A model generated the notes under the pieces. The model ran no database searches, was not told the DNA's origin, and saw only the letters and a program-made list of their open reading frames with translations. Below are positions 55,613 through 64,000 of a stretch of 64,000 bases of DNA, piece by piece. The DNA is from Dama dama. Lineage: Eukaryota > Chordata > Mammalia > Artiodactyla > Cervidae. A program made the position numbers and the translations under genes. Where the stretch lies: contig NC_083685.1 in assembly GCF_033118175.1 (NCBI RefSeq), positions 131,395,501-131,459,500 of the forward strand, read 5' to 3'. The first letter of the stretch is position 1; the number at the start of each line of letters is the position of its first letter.

Positions 55613-58600
55613 ACATTCTTTTTTGGGGGGGGTTATTCACTTTATTCTTTCCATCACATGGATTTTTGTGGTATTTCATCCAAAAAGTTTTTAAAAGGTA
55701 AATTCTTCATGGGTTTGTTTTTTTTTTTTTAAAGCCATTTTTACAGCTTGGATCCAGATGCTCTTCCCTCCCCAGAGCCCCCCTCCTGAATCCATCATAG
55801 TAAAACGTAGACAGGTATCTGTAAGAACATGCTCCTTAATTTCCTGTCTTACATCCTGGGGGTTGTATAAAGATGCTGTGAAGCAAGTGCAGTCAAGCCT
55901 CGCACACGTTCAGAAGAGGCTTCAAAGGTACATGGAGCAGATTTCTATTTAAAACAGCAATCCCGGCCTTTTACTTTCTTGGAGTGTCCTTTTTTCCTGC
56001 CCTACCCTGGGCTTGGCAGGCAGGTTTGTAACTGTCTGTGTGCTCTGGTGCCTGCCTGTCCGTACTTCTGAGCTGAGGGATCGATTCTGCTGGGCTTGCC
56101 CAGAGCTGGGCAGTATCTACCCAGCACAGATTGGGCTTCTCTTAGCCTTGGTGGTGTGTCCTTGTATCTGTTCACCAGACTCAGACTTGGGGTGTTACTT
56201 AAGTGGGCCTCTAACTTCAGTATTCATAGATTTTTTGATAACATTTGAAGGGGAGGTTTTGCTGAAAGTGATATCAGATGGTACCTTTGTTGTACTTCTG
56301 ATAATCAGCTTATTGAAAACTGTTCCTATATTCTTGTGTCCAAATTCTTGACATCTGCTCCAAAGCTGTGTGTCCTCCATGCGGATGTCTTAATTCTTTA
56401 TTATACTTCCTTTCTGCTCTGTCCTTAGGCCACCTCTCACCTCTTGTTTTTGAAATGTGAACTCATCAGACAGCTATTTGAACATTAGTACGACAAGTTT
56501 GGGGGGGATTCTCTTAGAACGGGGTCTGAAATTTTAGACGACTGTCTGCTCCATGGGCACTTACTGTCACCCCACCCTCACCTCTGAGACTCTGTTCATC
56601 CCTCTGGTGATGCGCCCGTCACCCTGTGGGCGCACAGAGAGACCATGGGGCTCTGACCTAGTCTGGGGTCACGGATATCTCACCCAGGGAAGTACTTGAG
56701 CTCTAGAGCGTGTGGACTGTCTAGGTGAGAAAAGAAGGAAGAGCCTCCTGAGTCAGAAGCCAGCGTGGACACAGCCCTGGGGAGGGAGCCCTGTGTGTCC
56801 TGGACCCAGAAGGGCCCTCGGGGTCTGCAGTGTCTGCACAGGGCAGAGGAGTCAGGCGAGGTCGGCACGGCCGCCGGGCAGGTCTCGGACCAGGTTGAAG
56901 ATCTCCGTTCCTGAGCCCGAAAGCCGTGGTGGGGGAGCCAACACAGGTTCTCAAGAGGGAGCTGGCCTGATCAGAGTTTCCGCTGAAGGGACCACACAGT
57001 CGTGGCTGCGTGGGGACCTAAACCCAAGTGGGCAGGAGTGGGCGGGGCAGCCCGTCGGGAGGCCCCTCCTCACCTGGGCGGAGTTTGGGGTCCTGCAGCC
57101 GGAGGGCTGGTGGAGAGAGGTTTCCAGACCCAGGGCCTGTCTGGGAGGGGGCCGCAGCTGGACGTGGGGGGAGGAGCAGACTGTAACAGGGACGGTGATG
57201 ACAGTCACTGTTGGTGACGAGTTGGAAGGCTCAGCTTTGGGGAAGGTCTTGTGGCCTTGAACCTGCTGAGTGAGCAGGACTGTTGAGGTTTCCAGAGCGG
57301 GGAGAGGACAGTCAGGGTGGTAGCCGGATCCCAGGCCCAGAGTGGACAGGCGGCCGGGGTGGGAGCAGGCGTGTGAACTGGACGAGTGGTGGGGGGGTGA
57401 GTGGCAGGAGCTCACCCGGCTGGGGCTCAGAGCTGCCGTGCTGGGGTCTTCCTGGCCTGGGCCGCGGGTGAAGGAAGGGGCGTGGATGCTGGGCAGCGAC
57501 CCCTGGACGTTCCCGAGGGTCATGAAGTTTAAATGCCTCCCCTTGGTCTTTCCATGTGTCGTCTTTGAGGTTGTGGCTCCCGAGGAGGGGCTCTTTCAAC
57601 CACTAAGGGTTAAAAAATAATAATAAAAGTTACCCTGTTTTCAGTCTTTAGAAAGATGGGTAAAACAAATTTAAGTTTTAGATTGTTACTCATCCAGCGC
57701 CCAGTCTTTGCTGATCACTGAACTGGCTCTCGTTGGACCCCTTCTCCCTCCGTCTCTCCTGGGTGTTCCTACAGGAGGGAGCATCTGGGGAGCTGAGCTG
57801 TTCTCAGAGATGAGAACCAACTTGTGCGTGACTCGGAGGGGGCATCCTGGCCATCACCCCTCTGTCTGTATTACTCAGCCGGGACATTTGTATTTATCAG
57901 TGAAAGCACTTAATTTTTTTTTTTTTTAGTCATAGGGCTGTAATATCTGCTCATCCTATCAAAGAGATAAAACGGATCAGTAGGCAAGCAAGCATTTGTC
58001 AGTGTTTGAAGGAGATTTCATTAAGCTAGAATATTCGATTAGAGACGGGACTCCATTTCCGTGTCTTCTGTTAAGAGGGTATCAGTGTGATGGCAGGAAC
58101 AGGGGTCTTTGGAGGGGCACGTGCTCCCGCGTTAACTAGATTACAGAGTTTCATAAATACGTTAAGACGGAATTTAAAACAGCAACAGGAAAAATGACTT
58201 GGGGCTCATCTGTGTGTGGGATTAGCGGCCTCCGGCTCTGGGGGGCACGGTCCTGGTCGGAATGAAGGCGGCTTGTCCTCTTAGGTGGCTGCTGTCAGTA
58301 GCGGCTACATAATTTTCACGCGTGGAATAGCAACTCTGTGAATTAACAAGAGGGTGTGCCTGCGATGCTGCCGAGGCCGGCAGCCCTGGAGGCAGGCTGC
58401 GGCTGAGCGCCTTGTCGTGACAGTCGGAACCCTAGCTCGCTGCTGAGGTGGACTCATCCGGGAGGAGGGTTTGGGTGTGTGGCTCTTAGCTGTGTTTTAG
58501 CCTTGGTCGTTTTGGCTGAGAGACCCTGTTCTGTGCTTCCCGCTCTCCCCTTGATTCATTCTCTGAGTTCAAGCATTGGTTGGACCCCTTTGCGTCTCCC

Positions 58601-59399
58601 CTCTCCCACCTCTGAAGACACCCACGTTTATCCTCCCGCGCGTGGCCAGGGCCACGGTCTGAGCTCGGACACGGATTGCTCAGGGCCCGTGAGGTTTCAG
58701 GCCTCAGCAGCGCGCTGGTCCCCCACCTGTGGCTTCACAGATTTGCGCCTCCCTCACTGCACCTGGCAGGAAAGGGGCTGCCCCTCATAGTCTTGCAGCC
58801 TCGCGGCCGCCTCCTTCAAAAGGCAAGACAGCATCACCCAGGGGCCTCTGCTTCAGTCGGGAGGGACGTCGCCCGCGATGATTGGCCAGAGCGAGTCACC
58901 TGACCCTCCCCATGTGGGAGGACCTGGGTGATTCTGACCCGGCGGTGGTGTCGGAGTTCCTTCACGGGAGTAGAAACTGTTAGAACCTCCCCGCTGGTAG
59001 ACGCGCCGCTTACAGCCTTTCCTTAACGGAAACTCTTAAAGACAATATGAAGGACACACAATCTGTCTTGTTAAGCAACTTATTTTTAGAGTTTTTTTCT
59101 TTTATTTGATCAGTACTTTCCTTTTGAATCCAATGTAGCAAACCACTTCGAGTTTATTCAGAACATACTAGAACAAGACAACTTTGGTCCCATTTACAAG
59201 GATGATTGCATGTAACATACATGCACTAGAGCGTCGGGATTCTGGTGACTCCCAGAGCAGTTAGTCAAAGTGTTGGTAGTTTTAGAGCATTTGCTGTGAG
59301 GTTGAGGTGGGGGAATCTGGGGGAGAGACAACATTAGCATCCAACAGTCATCCAGGCTGGAGCTCTTCCAGTTTCTGTGAGGTCTCAAATGGGTCCCTG

Positions 59400-59545
59400 G
59401 CATTTTTAAAATTTATTTTTGTTTTTATTATTTTAAGTTCAAAATTTTTTTTTACTTTAAAACTTTTTATTTTTGAATTTTTACCTTTTTATTTAAAGTT
59501 TTTAAAAACTTTTTTTTTAACCCTGACATTTTTAAAAAGATCTTT
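59400..59545. repeat. T/A-rich low-complexity tract
   Basis: Repeated TTTTTAAAATTTATTTTT-like words without a clear period. No element recognised. Confidence 0.8.
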
Positions 59546-60829
59546 CTGATTTGGGAGTCTGGTCCTTTTAAGGAGACTCATCTTAGTTTAGGTAAAATAA
59601 AAACTTTCCCTTTTCCTCCTCCAGACCTTCTTACCCAGCACCTCTGTTCCCTGTGTGGCATTAGCTCTGCCAGAGAAGCTGGCACGGAGGAAGGCGGTAT
59701 GCGTCACAAATAACTAACGGCCTAATGGAGAATCTCACAGACTGTGACAAATGAGGGGTGTTAGACGGGATGGCTTCCTCTGAGTGCTGGGAGTCCTGTA
59801 TTCCCAGGAGCCCCATCTGTCCTCCAGGTGGACGGCCAGCCTGTTTTCTGTTGAACGCCAGGGATGCGATGCTCCAGGCTGACGGGTGGGGCTGGGCAGG
59901 CCGCCCACCGTGACATGGCCTGGTTGTCTTTCTCGTGATGACTGTCTCTGTCATTTGGGCTCCCCTCGTCTGAGCAAGTTTCTTTCTCGTGACGCTGTTC
60001 TCGGCCGTTCAGGCACCGGGCCTGTTTCTAGGGTGTTGAGAGGGGCACTTGTCCCTGTCCCCAGCACCCGGTGGGAGCTTGGGGCAGACAGGAGGGAGCC
60101 TGGACTCTGGAGGCGGGGGGAGTGATGGGGGTCGAGGTCCGGTCAGTGTAGGCATCTCTGGTCAGCATCGCCCAGAGGCTGCATGGCCCCCAGCGGGCGT
60201 CCCCTCCACGCCGCCACAGGGCAGGTAGAAGCAGGTGGTCTTTCCTCCTCCTGGAGGCCAACTCCAGAAGCTCTGAGGACGATGCTCTTAATTAAAACCT
60301 CGACTTGGTGGTTGGGTTCAGGTCTTCAACAATCCTGGTGCCCGCTTTGCCCACAGCATGGGATGGAGCCAGTGTGAGGGCGGGCCACGGCCCAGCCTGC
60401 GCTGTGCTCGGCGTCGTCCTGCCGGCCACTCCTGCCGCCTGGTGTCGACCTCTCCTCCTCTTCCCGCCCCTCTGGTCTGCTCTGCTCTGAGACTGTCTGT
60501 GTCGTGGGAAAGTATGAGGCCCCTTGGATCCCAGCTGGTGCCTCGTGTGGACCCCAGAGGTCTGGGCATTTGTGTTCACTGTCTTTCTTTCTGAGTTTGA
60601 CTCTGGGTAGGGCTCCTCTTTTGTTCGTAAGAATCTAACTAGATCTTCATTTTCACCTCCCCTTCAGAGTCAAACTCAGGAATCCTGGGAGGGAGGGAAA
60701 CAGATTGGGGGGCAGCGGGCTGAAAGAGTTGCAGGGGGGAAGAGTGGGTGGGTGACAAGATGTTTGAGGGCTCGGAAAGCAGTAAAAGCCATCAGCGTCC
60801 CCAGAGACCACGTGCCTTCTCACGTAACG

Positions 60830-60950
60830 TCGGGCCTCAGTCTTTACAAACTAGGAAACCACCCCTGTGAGAGCAGTGGCTAAGAAGCTTGTCCAAAGTC
60901 AGAGCGCAACCGTGTGAACAGGTGGTGACGCCCGATCTCTTCCTAAGATG
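60830..60950 (+). mobile_element. Possible MIR SINE
   Basis: CCTCAGTCTTTACAAACTAG, GCTAAGAAGCTTGTCCAAAG and TCAGAGCGCAACCGTG loosely follow the MIR core. Confidence 0.5.
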
Positions 60951-61700
60951 CCGTGATGTTCTTTGTTAAGGGGAAGTACCAGAAAAGTTGGCATTGGGCT
61001 TTTGACTTGGAGTGTTAGGAGCTTGATTCAGTGGAATTCTGGATGAAATCCTGAATGTGAAACTTTAGCCCATGATTAATGAGCCTTTTGCTTTTACTTG
61101 AACCCAAAAGCCAAATTTTTAACTTCTGTTGCTACACCGTGCCAATACCATAGATAGTTGCTGTTATTATAATTTTTTTACCTCGAAGTCTTTTTCCTTA
61201 GTCCCAATTGTGACAGGTGGCATCTTCTTGGAGAGGCAGTTCTGACCGTGTGAATTGCTCTGGCAGGCTGGTTCTTCTTGAGTGAGTCCCCAAGGCACCT
61301 GAGGATGCCCTGGGTACCGAGTTTACCTGGCCGTGCGCCGTGTCTCCTGTTCTGGGTGCGTTCGGGACCTGACGCCACCCGAGCCGCCAGGTCTCGGTTG
61401 CCGTCACCAGAAAACGCCGGTTTTCCTTGGTCACTGACCAAACGTGTCACTCTTCATTTCTGCCTGGCTCCAGACTGAAGACTTCAGTCCAATTTTCAGA
61501 ACTGGCTGTTTTGACTTACTGTGCAAAAACCCCACTTTGGCAGCAAACGCCACTCTGGCTGCAAGCCACGGTCTGCGCTTTGGCATGAGCACCTGACATC
61601 GCTTCACTGAATTGCTTTCCTCCAGAGGATGGGCAGAGGCTGGCCAGGGCTGGTGCTTCCTGGTGTCGGCTCCCTCACTTCTAGGATTAGTCTCATTTTG

Positions 61701-61909
61701 TGGTAGTTCAGTCACTAAGTCACGTCTGGCTCTTCTGACCATATGGACTATAGCTGGCCAAGCTCCTTTGTCCATGGGATTTTCCAGGCAGGAACACTGG
61801 AATGGGTTACCACTTCCTTTCCCAGGGGATCTTCCCCAATGCAGGGATTGAACACAGGTCTTCTGCTTTGCCAGCAGATTCTGTACCAGCTGAGCCCCCA
61901 GGGAAGCCC
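61701..61909 (-). mobile_element. Bov-tA SINE
   Basis: Complete reverse copy, from TAGTTCAGTCACTAAGTCAC to CCCAGGGAAGCCC; moderately diverged. Confidence 0.93.
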
Positions 61910-62295
61910 ACTCTGGGGATGCATCTGCTCAGTAAGTAAACTCAGTTTGCTGAGGACGTACCAGCCCCACTCATCTTAAACTGATGGGTATGGAGTTGTC
62001 CAGAACTGTCCTCCAGATTTTTAAAATAGACATGAACCAATATACTATAGTTGCTTCTGGACTTGGACAGCCTTCTGAGGAGGTTATAGTGGGAAGAAGG
62101 GAAAAACATTTTGGGAGACTGGACCATAACCAACAAGGAAGGTGTTTTTGTAGTTTTGATTGTCTCCTCCTGGCAGAGGTTTCATACAACTGTTTCTCAG
62201 ACCCAGCTCTTATGGGGAGCAGTTGTGGGTCGCAGAACTCACCAGGCCATTGTGCTGCTGCATCTGGAGATGTGCTTCCTGATCACGGGGGATTT

Positions 62296-62645
62296 GTTCA
62301 GTCACTGAGTCCTGTCCGACCCTTTGTGACCCATGGGCTGCCAGGCTCCTCTGTCCTCCACTCTCTCCTGGAGCTTGCTCAAACTCATGTCCATTGAGTC
62401 AGTGATGCCATCCATCACATCTTCTGTAGTCCCCTTCTCTTCATGCCCTCAGTCTTTCCCAGCATCAGGGTCTTTTCCAATGAGTCAGCTCTTCACAAAG
62501 TATTGGAGTTTCAGTTTCAGCTTCAGTCCTTCCAATGAATATTCAGGGTTGATTTCCTTTAGGATGGACTGGTTTGATCTCCTTGCAGTCCAAGAGACTC
62601 TCAAGAGTCTTCTCCAGCATCACAGTTTGAAAGCATCAGTTCTTC
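62296..62645 (-). mobile_element. BovB 3' fragment
   Basis: About 350 bases reversed, with small deletions (CCCATGGGCTGCCAGGCTCC; CTCTTCACAAAGTATTGG lacks the usual GCATCAGGTGGC block). It ends GAAAGCATCAGTTCTTCA. Confidence 0.93.
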
Positions 62646-63093
62646 ACAAGGTAACAGAAGGAAATGAAGAGGATGTACTTGCAGCCACAATCCGAGTCCT
62701 CTGGTCCAGCCGTGTTTCAGTCTTAGCTTTCTGACGTGTTAACTACTGCAGTGCTGGATCAGGCTCCTTTTTGTCTCACTCACTGGCCTTCCTTAGACAC
62801 GTATTGAAGAGTGTGTGCCCGTGTGTTGGAAAGAAGGTAGATAGGCTGGGGGTAGATGATCATTTTGATTCTGATAACTCCTGTGCTAAAAGGGATGGGA
62901 TAGATACAGAACTTCAATTACTGTTACTCTATATGCTGAGAGAGGGAATGGCCTAGTTCTGGCTTGAGTTTTTGAAGCTGACTTTGCAACACTTGCTTCT
63001 GGAGTCCTAACCTTCCAGAGGGTGACAGAGTCTCCTGGCAGACTTTCCCACTTTTCCCGAGCCTGCCCTGCAGTCCCTGCTGTCTGTTTGCCC

Positions 63094-63303
63094 TTGTTGT
63101 TTAGTCACTCAGGCATGTCCGATTCTTTTTGACCCCGTGGACTGTAGCTCACCAGGCTCCTCTGTTCATGGAACTTCCCAGGCAAGAATGCTGCAGTGGG
63201 TTGCCATTTCCTTTTCCAGAGGATCTTCCCGACCCAGGGATCAAACCCATGTCTCTGGTGTCTCTTGCTTGATAGGCAGATTTACTACGACTGAGCCATT
63301 ACC
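63094..63303 (-). mobile_element. Bov-tA SINE
   Basis: Reverse copy with a decayed tRNA-like end (ACTGAGCCATTACCCTAG) and the longer CTCTGGTGTCTCTTGCTTG spacer. Confidence 0.92.
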
Positions 63304-64000
63304 CTAGTATTTAATTCATCTTTTAAAATTGGGCCTTCTGAAGACAGAGTGGCTAAAAAGGAAAATGGATTCTTTTGTAAAACCCAGCTTCCACTTGGGC
63401 TAAAATCCCTTTCATTAACTCAAGGATTTTTTTTTTTTCTTTGCAAACCAAGTTGAAGCTAACTTAAATTTAACTTCAGGTTAAGCTAAAAACATTTTTT
63501 TTTATGTGTTTTCCTAGAGTTATTGGAAAACTGTTTCTGTGAAGGAACTTTGGATTCTATTCTGTTGGTTCAAAACCCAATATTCTTTAGTCATTTACTA
63601 CTCAAGGGGAGCTTATAAAGAAATGTAACAGCTGCTTGGAGTCCATTTAAAGAACTGTCAGCTCCAGAATCTTTTTTTCCTTGACACCTTCCTCTTTCCC
63701 CTGAAAACCTTTAGATAGAGACTGTTTCCTTTTGCTGCATTTAAAACCCTGAGCTCTATTCGATTTCTTCTGGTTGTTGGGTAGAGGGTGGCAGCTTGTC
63801 TCTGAAGGCCAGCAAAAAGGCCGAAAGGGCTTTATGGTAATATTCTGGTCCTCAAACTTGGAAAGTCCCCCCAAAGCAACAAAATTCCCCCAAAATTAAG
63901 ACTCCATCTTGAAATCTGCCCATTACTCTATGAATGCGAGCTTAGTCTGATTTTCAAATGCCTTTATAAAATTATGTAACAGAGGTGAAAGTGAGAGATC

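Larger units (their letters stand above)
36997..64000 (+). other. PRKCA: PRKCA intron 2 (first 27 kb; continues past the window)
   Basis: The intron starts at donor GTAAGC and no acceptor followed by an exon 3-like sequence was found on the plus strand. Large early introns are typical of PRKCA. Stretches where I recognise no repeat or gene are 36997-38560, 39840-40280, 40405-41270, 41483-42100, 42340-43225, 43980-45385, 45830-46890, 47280-48755, 49680-50210, 51065-51550, 52450-53215, 53415-54130, 54471-54935, 55665-60830, 60950-61700, 61910-62295, 62646-63090 and 63306-64000. The longest of these, 55.7-60.8 kb, is partly GC-rich (56.7-57.5 kb and 58.2-58.9 kb) with a T/A-rich patch at 59400-59540. 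Confidence 0.85.

Noticed and set aside
61984..62397. 137-codon plus-strand open frame
   Set aside because: Its second half runs into a reversed BovB element; the first half matches no protein I recognise. Probably chance.
37000..64000. Search for PRKCA exon 3 (next C1A cysteines)
   Set aside because: I found no plus-strand segment encoding the expected continuation after Gln68 with an AG acceptor; it must lie beyond the window.

Overview
This is ruminant genomic DNA, from a cow-, sheep- or goat-like artiodactyl; I cannot fix the species. The evidence is dozens of Bov-tA/Bov-A SINEs (tRNA-like head plus Bov-A unit), BovB (RTE-type) LINE fragments, CHR-type tRNA-derived SINEs and ruminant-type L1 3' ends. 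BovB together with Bov-A/Bov-tA is diagnostic of ruminants.

The only protein-coding gene I can support is PRKCA (protein kinase C alpha) on the plus strand. Coding exon 1 is at 34475-34647: start codon, pseudosubstrate segment and the first half of the C1A zinc-binding domain. Coding exon 2 is a 32-nt microexon at 36965-36996. It splices in phase to exon 1 and continues the C1A cysteine spacing. The window ends about 27 kb into intron 2. I saw no exon 3, so the C2 and kinase domains lie beyond the right edge.

Layout. 1-33590 is intergenic or upstream DNA. It is repeat-rich, with two short CpG-rich patches (about 3800-4610 and 14090-14440) and three local tandem arrays (581-1178, 20157-20327, 30061-30516). 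33590-35060 is a dense CpG island holding the TATA-less PRKCA promoter region and exon 1. 34648-36964 is intron 1, almost free of repeats. 36997-64000 is the start of intron 2, with SINEs in both orientations but LINEs almost all antisense to PRKCA, plus a 10-copy tandem array at 55175-55580.

I found no new gene system, CRISPR array, tRNA/rRNA gene or intact mobile element. The most interesting observations are: (1) an L1-derived minisatellite inside PRKCA, the phorbol-ester receptor gene, in which eight copies carry a perfect AP-1/TRE core, TGACTCA; (2) a minisatellite at 581-1178 whose unit spans the junction between a SINE and its own target-site duplication, so it grew after the insertion; and (3) an in-frame triplication of the end of a BovB reading frame. 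Most open frames in the window are chance or repeat-derived and are not annotated as genes. Repeat families were assigned by eye from remembered consensus sequences, so edges are good to about 5-20 bases unless a target-site duplication is given.
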